NCBI GenBank assembly: GCA_011800805.1
Contig: MPNW01000121.1
Coordinates: forward strand, 239,164 to 303,163
DNA length: 64,000 nt
DNA from: Hirudo medicinalis
Lineage: Eukaryota > Annelida > Clitellata > Hirudinida > Hirudinidae
Direction of reading: 5' to 3'
Positions within the stretch are counted from its first letter, which is position 1. Each line of letters begins with the position of its first letter. Below, one piece after another: positions 1 to 13,000 of the stretch. Under the pieces are notes generated by a model. It ran no database searches, was not told the origin of the DNA, and saw only the letters and a list, made by a program, of their open reading frames with translations. The position numbers and the translations under genes were made by a program.

Positions 1-610
1 TTGTGTTCGTTAGCCCTTGCACCAGTATTAAAGTCTGTACATTTCAACATTTTGAAGTATTCATGTGGACTCATCAACTTTGATGACTGTGACAGTAGTT
101 TGTGTTGTGATCTCAAATAAACTTTATAAATGTTGACTCTTGGGTTATTTTTATTCCAAATGTTGTTCATTGGCATTACTAGACAGTAAATTTCCACTGA
201 ATGTCCATGATTAGTACTTAGGGAAGACCTTAAAGTAATTTTAAACTTTCTAGCACATCAAAAATACCAGAGGCTGCCCCTCCCATCCAACACAAGAGCA
301 GAAGCCTAAACATGTCACAGCTATTACAGAATTAAGTGTTCAATCACGTTATTGCTATATTCTTGTGACTAAACAAACATACAAACATTTAAGTCTTATT
401 GGATGTATTGTCCTATTGAAATGAGTTCTCAGCTGTTTGGCCTTGAAATAGGATTAATGAGAAATTCAATTTGTAGATGTCAGAGATTTACAACCTAAAA
501 GAAGAAATACTCATCTGAGACATTTTAAAATCAAGTAACACAATTTCTTTTAAACATTTTTGAAAAACATTGACTCATTATACCGACATTGAGATATCGA
601 TTTTCTCTTG
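1..610. other. Laminin 3' flank, no gene seen
   Basis: This AT-rich stretch follows the laminin alpha stop codon, which reads on the minus strand at 611-613. It probably holds the 3' UTR and the start of intergenic DNA. I see no coding exon, RNA gene or clear repeat in it. Confidence 0.5.
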
Positions 611-3600
611 TCATGAAAGCATTGGACAACCACTCAAATGAACTCCAAACAATTCCTCTGCATTCAACCAATCAATAGGTTCATCATTTATTCTTATGTT
701 TGCCAAACATCCACTGAAGAAGTCCCCCGATTCAGGCATCATCAGTGGTCCAATAGGGGCTGAAAGAATGGTAATAGGCATCAAAATTAAGTTTAAAGAC
801 AACTTTGTGAAATATGAGCATAATGCGAATGCAGTAAACCTGGATTGCCTCCAATGTAGAGCCTTCCTTCTAGTTCAAGATCAATTGTGCTACCAAATTT
901 GGTACCAATGCTAATTTGACCATCGATTCTGAGAGTGATGCTGTCTGAAAACAGTTCAGCCACTATCTGATGCCAAGAACCATCACAAAGGCAGTCAGGA
1001 CAATGTTCAGACTCAACAGAGTACATGGAATCATAATCAGAGACTTTAAATATGACCTAAATAATTGATGTGAAGTAGTTTCAATAATAACTTCATTAAG
1101 TCTCAGACTTACAACCAATTCTATATAATTGACCTGTTCCTCGCTCAGAAAAATAACAAGTGTGGCAAATCTGTGGAAATCACTCATAGCAAAAAGGACT
1201 CCATTGGCTGGTAGAGTTTCATGTTAAAACTGATTGTCAGGAAAGATTTGAAGTGAAAATGTTCAGCTAAAATCAATCAGCAGAAACAACGGTTTTAAAA
1301 GCTATTGCAATCAATCCCTAAAGAATGGACGTGCACTCACCAAACAGAGCATACGCATATCCATCGAAGAAAGCACCCTTTTCAATGTTTGAATGGCAGG
1401 GCAGGAGGCCAACCATGTTTGGCGAATTTGCAAGATGGATCAATTCATTGTTTATGCTAAAGTTTGCAATGCAGCCTCTAAAAATTGATGCCTGCATGTA
1501 TTTGTATCAAAGAGTTACATTTTCAATCCATGGCCTTGAACCACTTTGATTAAGCAAACATATAGAAATATGAAAACATGCAGTCCAGCAACATGTAGAA
1601 GTGACAGTGCTCTAACATGCATTACAAATAGCTAAACAATTTTCACAAAAAATAATTTTTATCAGTGCTCTCAGATTTCAGCCATGATGACAATTGTGAT
1701 ATTGCAATAATTTTAGTAGTATGCCTGATCTCATCTGTGCATGTTAATGATTTCAAGAACCCTCACATCAAAGTCATAATAAGATTCAGGAGGTCTCCTC
1801 CCAATGTGCAAGTTTTCAAAACCCAAAGAGTCGGTACTAAGTATAATTTCTTCATTTTTATCAACCACAATTTTGACAACGTCATCCTTGAGTGAGACAT
1901 CTAACTGGATTAACAAAATTAAATCGCAATTAAAATTGATAAGCGAATAAATAAAATAAAATGCTTTATGACATATAGAAAATCTCCCACATGGGGCACT
2001 GACCCGAACCCATTGACCACGGTTGTACCTCTCCTTGGTTTCCATCTGCTTCTCCCCTCCATGGTGACTCTGCACCACCACCAGGTGACCGAGCATCAGC
2101 GAAACGGACCAAGCAAATGAATCCCTCGATGACGAATGCAATAGCGCTCCTTCCTCGTGATGCGTTCTCATGTAGAAGGATATTGTGAACCTTCAATCAA
2201 AGCAGCATTGAGGTTAGCAGCAGGATGTTTCAATTGGTCTTTCTGCTGCATTAAAGATCATTAGCAAGGTTTGTTTCTAAAAATATACATATTCTTTTCT
2301 GAAATTGGCAAGCTAGGTTATGAGCACAACTTGAGTTCTGTGATACCTTAAAAGTTAAATTTTAACCATCAGTTATGTGGTCCTTTCCTACCTGTTGATG
2401 TCGGTGTGTTCCCTGAGGTCGAGCACGACATAGCTCGCCTGAGATGCTCCAAATGAAACGGCATGAGGTTCATAGTGATAAGCCTTCTTGAAGCTGCAAT
2501 GCTGAGACTTTGATTGAACTTCAATTATCACAAGCCAAGAAACAAAAATCCAAGTGAAGCTAAACCAACCAACCTTCGAATCGAGAGGTAGGACATTAGC
2601 TATTTCATCAAACTTATTCACAAATGGTGTCGTATATTCCGCAGAGGTCTGTGCAAGTCCAGAAACTGTGAGAGGCGAAGTTTTCTTAATAACATGTGAA
2701 ACAGTAGTAGATGATTGAGGCTGAAGCAACGAAGTTGGTGAGAAGGGCGTTGTCACTAAAGGTGTCTGAAACAAGCTGCTCTTCTGGGTTTGACACCTTC
2801 CTATGTCAGCATCCTTGAAGGACTTAGGATTCTCAAAAGTTAGGAGGCTAATTGAAAAAAAGTTACAAAATGTATCTAAATTGCCAAGTAAGACCCATTT
2901 TGTCCTAAACACACCATAAATAAATAAATAAATAATTAAATAATTGGAAAGTTAAGTCTAAGTTGTACTTAGTTGCAATTAAGTCCATTCTTTATAAAAA
3001 AAAAAAGCTTGCATAGTCATTTTAATGCAACGACAACAATCACAGAAAAGAGCTCAATGAAACTGACGAAGCACCAACATGTTGTTGACAATGACTTCAG
3101 ATATACATCCATTAAAAGATTGAAAAGTTCCCTCCAAGTGTGGATCCAGAACGTCGGTCGGAACTCCTCCAAGAAACAAAACATTCGAACAAGAAAAGTG
3201 GAAACCATCCCAATCATCCACATAAGATTCCCTTAAAACGACCTGATCGACTGTTAGCTTGAGCCTTCGAGCATCAACAAGATAAGAATCCATAAATATT
3301 TTATAACTCGTCAGTTAAAAGAGTTAAAGAAATTAGCAATTCTTAATTATTTACCTCTCCTGGTCTTCGTAAGCTGAGACAAAATGGCGGGCATTGTCAC
3401 ATAAATTTCTGTGATGCTCGAACCTTAACAATCTTTCGTTCCATCTCAGCAGCACCTCGAGACCTCCTTTGTTGGAAAGTTGCACAAGGAATGCTAACTG
3501 GTCGAACAAGAGATCGAAGCCACTTAGCGAACGTCAACGATACATTTCTAATCATTCTCATTTCAAGATGAGTTGTTGACCAATAAATACACAGAAACTA

Positions 3601-6600
3601 ATAATTGAAAAGCGAAATTAATTTCAAACCAGAACGATATTTGTCGATAAGTAATGCATACACACCTCGTAACAATCCTCGTAACAAAAATACGTTGTTA
3701 AAGCTTACTTGGTGGTCCTCATTGATGGAGAGCAGAAGCAAGGCACCAGGCGAGGATGTTTTAAACATGAAGGAAAAAGTGGGGGAAGGAGATTCGAGGT
3801 GGAATTCTAATTCAAGGAATGATGATGATGATCCCATGAACCCTGACAACGTCATCCTCTGAAAGTGTGAGACATTCCAATTAATTAGCCATCCACTTAT
3901 TCAACCATTACTATGCTCGTTCAACCATCAACCACACTTCATCAGACCATAACATTGCCCACTCTTCGATTGTTAATGCCACTAATATCGAAAATTAAAT
4001 TAAGATATTTAATTGAGATTAAACATGGAAACTGTTGCATGGCAAACATGTTGTGAGCATCCAGTTCTCATTCCAGTGTGAGAGCCTTCAGAGATATCCA
4101 TAAAATGAGGCACGACTGAGTTGATGTTGATGTCCTTCATGCAACCAAGGAAGCTCGTGCTACCGATCCTGATCATGTAAAACTAGAAGTTCTGAGAGAA
4201 TTCGAAATAAATTTGTGCTCGTTTATAATTATGCATGCTACTCTTAGAAAGTCAGTTTGGTTACCATCATTAGCTTGCAGGGAGGCACACAATCAATATT
4301 AATAATAATTACATAATCATTCAATAATTAATGAGTTAAAAGTTTTCCATGGCAATAACATAATTCGTATCATCATAACTACTAACAATTCTTCATGGAC
4401 CACGTAGGGTGGAACACCTCCAAAGAACATGGAACTGTCACTCAAGTTGCGGGAATCATAAACAGGTGAGTCATGGAGAGGTGACTTTAAGTCCTCATTC
4501 TCTACTCTCAACACCCCTTTTATACATTGGATGAGTCAATAAATATATTACAATTAAATAATTATATTTAAATATAAGTAAAATATAATTATAAATATAA
4601 TTGCAATTAATAAGTAAAAGCTAAACAATCAATTAATCGAAAGTAAAGAAAAAAAAAAAAATAAGTAAAAGAATTAATAAAACTTGGAAAAAAATCTTTG
4701 GTCGAAACCTTGAAGATTGGTTCTCCTGGCATAGACCTTCACCCAATGGTTGCTGTTGTAAACTCGTTTGCTGACGAGCACAACGCGCAGACTGCGAAGA
4801 GGCCAGCCATATTTGAAGACAACGTGACCGTCTTTCAGTCCGAGTTTGATGAATTCACCCTGTGAATGATGAAGGCAATGTAATGTGCATTGATGTGTTG
4901 AGTGAAACATTTTATTGTAAGTTAAGTAACAAGAAGTCCTTTAGGTTAGAACTTTTATTGATGTCGATGATGATATGTCAGTGGTAGGAGCAGTAAGTAC
5001 CAATATGATAATAATTAATTAATTTTTAAAAACGTCATCAGTTAAAATACATTTCACTGCAATTCGGTTCAGTTGTAATAACACCAACTGACTACAAAAT
5101 CAAATAGTTACAACAACAATTGATTATAGAATCAATTAATTATAAAAACAATTAATTATAATAACAATTAGTTGTAGCAACACTTACTTATAATAATAAT
5201 TGACCTGTCAACAAATTAAGTCCACTTAAACGACCAACCGTGCTGTCGTCGACAGAACCGAACAAGAATGAATTTCCCCAAAAGCTTTTGAAGGTCAGGG
5301 AGACAATGATGGACTCAAGTGAAAATTCATTGAGCGGCCTCATGATCACGTGACCAGAGCCATCAAACTGGAATGTTTTGCTGGCGAGTGCGTGCTCCTT
5401 GTGCGTGCTACACAACGATGGATGCCAGGATGAAGTTTTGAAAATCATGATAATGAATAGAGTAATTATTATTATTATTCCATTGAACCACTTCACATCA
5501 AGATCATTAATTTATTGAAAAAATAATTCAGTATTCCTTCCAAAGGTAAACTGCAAGGCATCCAGCGAACATAACTTCTGACAAAATAAGAAATATTGCC
5601 TTCTCTTCAACTAAATCATCCAATCCAGTCACCAATCATTCAAAATGCAAGTTACGATGCAAGCAGTTCAACAACCCACACAAGAGGAGATCCGTAACAA
5701 GTCTGAGACGAGGAGGAGAGAAGCTTCCGAAAGTCGAACATTCCGACAGGAGATTCGTCCAACACGACTTCTCCGATGCATCCGGAAAAATCCCTCGAAG
5801 ACAAATCAATGGGGAGCTGTAAAGAGAACGTTGGCATTTACAACGTTGTGCTTTGTGGAAAGGAGTCAATAATTTATAAAAAACAAATTTAAGTTAAATT
5901 TAATAATAAATAATAAAAATTAATTAAATGAAATCTTGAAACAAAGCTTTACCTGGTAGTCATGAGGAACTCCACCAATGAAGAATTCCATTGATGGTTT
6001 GAAGTGAAATGGAGTCATTGAAGGTTGAAACCTCCTCACAAGCTCCTCCTCCTCCTCATCCTCACCAACCACATTAAGGTCGTGAACCATTAACTTACCA
6101 ATGTGGCCAATCCTAATTGATGCATTTAATCACTTAATTAGCAGAATAATAATAAAAATCATTTTCAAATATTTCTATATCCTCACATGATGACTATAAT
6201 AATAGATTCTGCTGTAAGGCGATAAAAGGAAACCATTACCTTTAAGATAATTGTACTTTTAAATTTCCACAAGTTAAACTAAATTTTTAAAATGTAACTT
6301 ACTTGAAACAGGAACCAAATATTATCAAATATCAGTTATCAAATTTTAAAATATTCAGCAATTAAGTCTAGGATATTTTCCTGAAACTTAGAAACCTATC
6401 AAGCAACACCTCAGATCAGATCTAAGATATTCTTACCTCTCAGCCCTGACCCTGTACCAGGTGAGTTCATCGTGAAATGTGATTTCCTCCAAAGTCTCCA
6501 TCATGTTGGTTTCATCTCCAATTCTCCATGAGAATCTTATTTTACCACTCACCAGCTCTACAGCCATGAACTTGGACTGATTAGAAACAAGGACTCCAAT

Positions 6601-7050
6601 TGTTTTCAATCAATCAATCAATCATTTTAGTCTTTAAACCTCAGCAAACTAAACATTCTTTAATCACATTTATCTATCTAACTAAACATTTGTTGTATTT
6701 AATCGATTTGGATTATTACATACTTATTACTTCAACCTGGCTCAGCTGATTACTTTGCCACCCTTTAAATTATTATTTGTATAATTTCGTCTTAAATGAT
6801 GTTATTTTATTAAATCTCATTTGTTCTTTTATATTTTTTTATATTTTATACAAAAATCAAACATCTACATGTAAATAGATTCACTGCTCAGCTAACATTT
6901 CCCTCATCATGGATAAGCAGAAGCAGTTGGTTGAGATGAGCAGAGTTGGTCCTGAACGAAAACTCAATTGAATTTGAAAGAGTCGAACGTTCTGCGAGAG
7001 GATAGGAGCGGATGCAACCTCCCTTGTGGCAGAGAGGAACGTGGACCTTT
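611..7050 (-). other. Laminin alpha LG1-LG5 exons
   Basis: Five laminin G modules. LG1 is about 7050-5650 (IEFSFRTN, IRFSWRIGDE, FIGGVPHDYQ, FSGCIGEVVLD). LG2 is about 5440-4080 (SFLFGSVDD, MFFGGVPPYV, FLGCMKDI). LG3 is about 3855-3050 (FLGGVPTDVL, FNGCISEVIVN). A Ser/Thr-rich linker lies at about 2870-2580. LG4 is about 2510-1330 (GALLHSSSRDSF, RYNRGQWVRV, GCIANFSIN). LG5 is about 1210-611 (GSWHQIVAEL, LYIGGNPG, FSGCLANIRIND). Each ends in the usual Gly-Cys-(I/L/M) segment. The linker between LG3 and LG4 corresponds to the region cleaved in several laminins. Confidence 0.88.
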
Positions 7051-10000
7051 AAAGTGAAAATATTATTTTTCAAGATTATAATCATAATTAACATCCACAA
7101 TGGCATATTTTTCTTTGAACTTTCCAGGCAAGAAGTCACCAGCAGCAATAACAATCACGTGGTGATCGAATGGACTTATAAAACCCTCACATTGGCAGCT
7201 CTTCCCCGAGCATATTTCAACGTGTTCTTCAAGGTCATGACCTCCCTTGTCAGTTCTTGCTCGAACTTCTTCAGTCTCTCAACCCTCTCGGACATCAAAG
7301 AGGCTCCACTCAGCAGCTCCTTCACATTTGCATCCAATGATTTCACTGTTTAAAATATTTTACGGTGATTGTTCCGCTCCAATGCACCGGAGCTGTTTTG
7401 TAATATTTTTTTATTTTGCTATTTATGAAATCCAGTAACTTCAACCTGTAACGTTGAGCTCTCGACCAATCGAGTTCAATTTATCAGCCTGATCGGCTAT
7501 TGAGCCTCCAATGTCAGAGGAGTTTCTTGAGATGGAGAGAACAATTTCCTCAATTCTGGTTTCTGATTGGTTGATGGATTGAATCTTACTTGTTATTTGA
7601 TTCAACAGAAAGCTGGTGTTTGAGGCTGCCAGTCAGCATGAAAATGAACAATTTCCCTGACTTGAATTATTTAATTATTGAAGTTATTTATTTGATAGCC
7701 ACAATTACCTGAAGAGTTATTTTGAAAGCTCTCCAAATTATTTATGACATTCTCAAAAGACCATCCGGACGTATCATTCAGAAAGTTAATGATTGAGGAT
7801 ATGTTTTTAAACTTCTGTACGACTTCTGAATTAAGGTTAAAATAAATTATTGTTAAAAAATTTTGAAGCTGCGAGAATGCTTAATGGTCAGAATAAACAA
7901 TTACTCGGAGATTAAATTATGTTAAGTTTAAATTTAATCAAGTGCAGATTCAGTCCAAGCGATGTGATCAGACGACTTGATTCGAACACGATGACGATCG
8001 ATGGATTTGTTAAGACCCACTTCATAGTGGAATGATTAGGACATGAGTTCAAACACTGAGGTAAAACAATAAGCATAAGTTACCATCTGCTTTGGCGAGG
8101 ATGTCGTCGAGTGAAGTGAAGTCGTGCACCTCGGTCGACGCACTGATGGACTCGTCGAGTTGAGAAGCCTGAGTAAACACATCCAAGTAAATATAATTTA
8201 TAAATTATTCATTTCATATCATTAAATCATATATAAATAAATTTAGGTCAACAGCAAGCCTGGATTCAAACAACTCCTAAACAAAAGTGCAAAAGCCATG
8301 TCAAGATGTTCTTAAAGAGAGTGAAACCATTAAATGGTTTACACTAACAACGTGCAGAGCTGTTGTTACATTCAGTGTTTCACTCATCAATGTGGCCAGT
8401 CCTGATTTCAGCTTTTGAAGTACTTCATTCTTTTGAGCCAGAATGGAAAATGAAAGGTTAAAGTTCATCCTGTAAAGAGTACGCACTCTGCTTCACCGTC
8501 ATCGAAACATGTTTTAAAGGCACCAGGGCTAGGGTTAGGATTAGGACAACCGATAGGTCGACCGAGACAACCATAAGATTGAAGTGAAGAAATCTTCATA
8601 ATTCTAATTTTGAATGAAAATGAAATAAAAACGACCCACGCACCCATCAAGGGTTGAAACTTCATCTGAAAGGTTTCCACATTTTTCCAGGGCTCTCAAC
8701 AAAGATGGTTGCAGATTTTTCCTTTCTTTTGACCACTTTTTCACCTTCTTTCCAAGCATTTGTGAGAGAGCAGTGAAGTCATCTATCCCCTGTCGAGTTA
8801 TTTTGTTTGAAATATTTTTGTTTCAAATTATTACATTATTATTAAATTTAAAACAATTACTATTAAACTTAAAACATTGAATATAATAATCGTATCGTAA
8901 TGTAGTAAAACTGAGTAAACACAACATTGAAAACATCCCAATGTAATTCTCAACTTGTTATAAACACTGAAACCCACTGACATGTTCATCGTAAACTGAC
9001 TTCAGTCCACCGACGAGCATCCGAGCCTCACGATTCACAATCTCCCCACCCATACATCCTCGGGTCTCCCTCTCCAGACTGTCAGCATCATCCTCCAAAT
9101 GCTGGTTAAACAATTTTCACTTAAAATAATTTCGTAATAAGTAAAATGTTTGTAATTGTAAATAAATCATGAAAAACATGAACCTCAAGATCACTCAGCA
9201 TCTGTTTCAAATGCTCATTAAGCTGCTTTGTTTCCGTGGAGACGAGAGAAGCATCGACAGAAAAGTGTCGGATGTCGTCAAATTTTGCTCGGTTCTTTTC
9301 AATTGTTGTCAGCACCTCTGAGGTGTTGTTCGTCATGGTTGACGCTCGAACGAGATCCACAACTCTTGCTCTCAAGCTCCGAGCTGCCCTTAAGGTCGTC
9401 ATAATATTTAAGTCCTAATATTTGCAATCAGTGAATGAAATGTGCGATTCAGAACATTTACTCGAGCTCCTGCAGAGCTGAAGACGTTGAAACGTTCACA
9501 GATTTGATCCTCTCTAATAAAATCCGTGAGGTATCAAAAACACTTTTCGAGTTGAAGTTTGATTTGTCATGCACTGGCGCTTTCGAATCGTGCTTTAGTT
9601 TATGCAGGACACCTGATGTTAAATGACCATTTTTAAATGATTGATGTAAGTCCATAAATCCATTTCACAAAATCCAGCTTTATAGATTAATATAAGACTG
9701 CCTCGAATAAATATAATCATTTCAATATGTTTTCAAGCTCTCTACAAATTGTAACAAAATTCTTGCATTGAAATGTGTTTGAGTGAATAAAGAACAGAAA
9801 CTAAAATACTTTGAATCACTTCGTGATTTCTCTGCAGTCGCGTCATGTTGCCTTTTATGTGGTCGAGCAAAATGCTTAAATTTGTATTGGCTTCGTCGAA
9901 AGTGACCAGCAAATCTTCAGCCTGTCAAAACTCCAAAGTTATTGATTGAAATCCAACATATTGATCTGCCCACCTGATTGTTTGTAACATGGATCAACTG

Positions 10001-13000
10001 CTGAAGGAACAAATCTTCTCTAAAAACATCCATAAATGTCAGCTTTTTGAACTCATCCTAAAGAATTGAAAGCTATTATTATTGTTGTTGTGTCGTCGTC
10101 GTCATCATCATCATCATTATCATCGTCACCATCATCATCATCACCATCACCACCATCATCATCATCATTATTAATAATTGATGTATTGCTGCTTGCATTC
10201 CAAGTCACTAAATCAATGAGTGTTATGACTCATATTATGAATTATATAATGAATTATGCCACAAATATAAATATAATCTGAATGACAAAGTTTCTGCTGT
10301 CAATCATTAATGATGTGGCTTCATCATCACAACGCAAAAATATGCTCATAACAAACTAAATTAATTACCTCAATATGAAATCTGAGTTTGAAGATGAATT
10401 TATGGATGAATTTGTGGATGATAAAACTCATTTAAAACATCAGTTGTTCAAACGAAATGATTATAAATTAGTATTTAGTGTGAATGGCGACATCATTTGT
10501 ATGCAACTCCAAATTAATTGAATTATTAACAACAAGAAAAGCTTTTCAAAGTAATTGGAAACATTCAGCTTGTGTTGAAATGGAAAATGGCTGGGGTCTA
10601 ACTTGTAGGCTTGTGAGAGATTGGTTCATCCAGTCAAGTTTGTTCCAAGGGTTAAAGGTTAAACTAATGCAGTCAGTCAGATGTAGGATGGCATGCACAT
10701 TCAACAACAACTCTTCAAAACAACTGTCTTCACCACAACTCTTAATGTCCTTTATGATTGGTCTGCAATCCAGAAATAGTAGCCAATGAAAATCAACAGA
10801 GCAACAGGGTGGAAGATTTGAGTCAGTTTTTTTTTAGCACACATTAATTTGGAATACAAAGCAGGAATTCGGAAAACCATGGCAGTTACAAACATTGGCA
10901 TATCATTATCTAGCATCTGTGCAATTTACAAGTTTACATAAAACTAAGAAATGTTTTGCATACTTGTCAAAAGGACAAGAGCAACCATTGCAACAGGTGC
11001 AAGCGTCGATTGTAGCGGAACCGTTCGACCTTAGGCAATCATCTTCAAGGTTTGGATTCTAAAATGATAAAATAAAAATTTCGGAATACATAAATTGGCT
11101 CATAGTTACATTGGCAATACGACAAATCATGGGATAAACAAAATGTCGTTATTTCATTTATTAATGCAAGCCACCAATAAATCAAAGCAGCAGCATATTT
11201 GCTTCAATCAATCTATTTTAAATGAATTATATTAATTAAAGTAATTGTTGTAACAACACAGATCTACAATTCAATAATTCACTTCATAAAATCAAACCGG
11301 TCTCACTCTTGGAGAATAAATACCAAATAATTCTTACCCTGTTCAATGACTTTTCGAAGATGCACAGAAGACAGCTGCACCCTGCACAAACATATATAAT
11401 ACAATAGAACCATATAGTTAAACCCTGCTTATATATAGTCAGATAAAACATCATCACTGGCACTGAAATATGTCACTGGTAAATTATTAAATGTATCATT
11501 AATCAAATGCTTAATGGAGAGTTACAACATACAATTGTATCCGCTGCTTTGATACTGCTGAGCATTTCAAGCTACTAAAAGTGATTTACATTAAGGCATG
11601 TAATATCTTATCCTAATATCTTATNNNNNNNNNNNNNNNNNNNNNNNNNNNNNNNNNNNNNNNNNNNNNNNNNNNNNNNNNNNNNNNNNNNNNNNNNNNN
11701 NNNNNNNNNNNNNNNNNNNNNNNNNNNNNNNNNNNNNNNNNNNNNNNNNNNNNNNNNNNNNNNNNNNNNNNNNNNNNNNNNNNNNNNNNNNNNNNNNNNN
11801 NNNNGACAAGGATGATGTAGTTTAAGTCATTGAAAACAGTGACAATTATTTTAAAATGTAATATTTTGAATTTTGTTACAATTCATGAATTTATTGGCTG
11901 TTATAAATAACTAATTATTTACTTCATTATTGATAAATATGATAAAGTTGTTGGGATCCTGCACACAATTTAAAGAAACTAACCTTCCCTTTTTGTCAAA
12001 TTCTCCTTTTGAAGGCATGCATGAATTACCATGGCAACTGGGTAAGCACATCTTGCAGAGGTTGATAACCTCATTGGGCTTGTTTTGACAATCCTAACAA
12101 TGAATGATCACCATCGCCACCATCATTATCATCATTATCACCACCATTATCATCATTATCGGCACCATTATTGCATTATCACATAATAGGTAATTTTTGT
12201 GTATTTCGTCATCATCATCCTATCAATCAATTAATTGGGTTATAAGTTAAGGCATTCTTAACAAAATATTCTCATTTTCATGTCGTGTGTTCATGCACTG
12301 AAGTAGTCGAGAGAAAGATAACACCTAAAACTTAGATCAACACAGAAAACATAGACCAACTGACACAACCATCAAACCACTGTCACCACCACCACCAACG
12401 ACAACAAAAACAGCAGCATCAGCAACAACAACAACAACAACAACAACAGCAACAACAGCAACAACAAAAACAACATCAACACCAACAGCAACGGCACAAC
12501 CGAAACCAACAAGCGTTCGAAATGCACTTCCTAACGTTAAACCAATGATCACACAACCATCAATGTTACGCACGTCTGCTTACGACAGGAAGTTCCTAAA
12601 AAGCAGGCAGTAATGATTTTAAATTAATAATGTACGATTACTTAATATATTATCATAATATTTAATATAATATAACATAATAACAAATGATAATTATTTT
12701 AAATCAATAAAAAGTTTTAAAACGTTCCCCATCACTATTCTTATTATCTTCACTTGAGTTTCAATTTTTTGGCTCCAGGGCAAGAAATTGCTGTCTACTG
12801 TTAATACGATACCATTGTTCTTATTTAGGATGCTGATAAGATATCTTCAAACATTCATTTCCATCAGCAACCAATTACAGTCCCATAAAGCGTCGGATGT
12901 CTTCATTGTCGAGGGAAGTGAGACCATTTCAAGAGGATGTTGATATGAAATAAATTCAATCGATAAAGAAGAAATGATCCTAATATTAGCTGCCGATGCA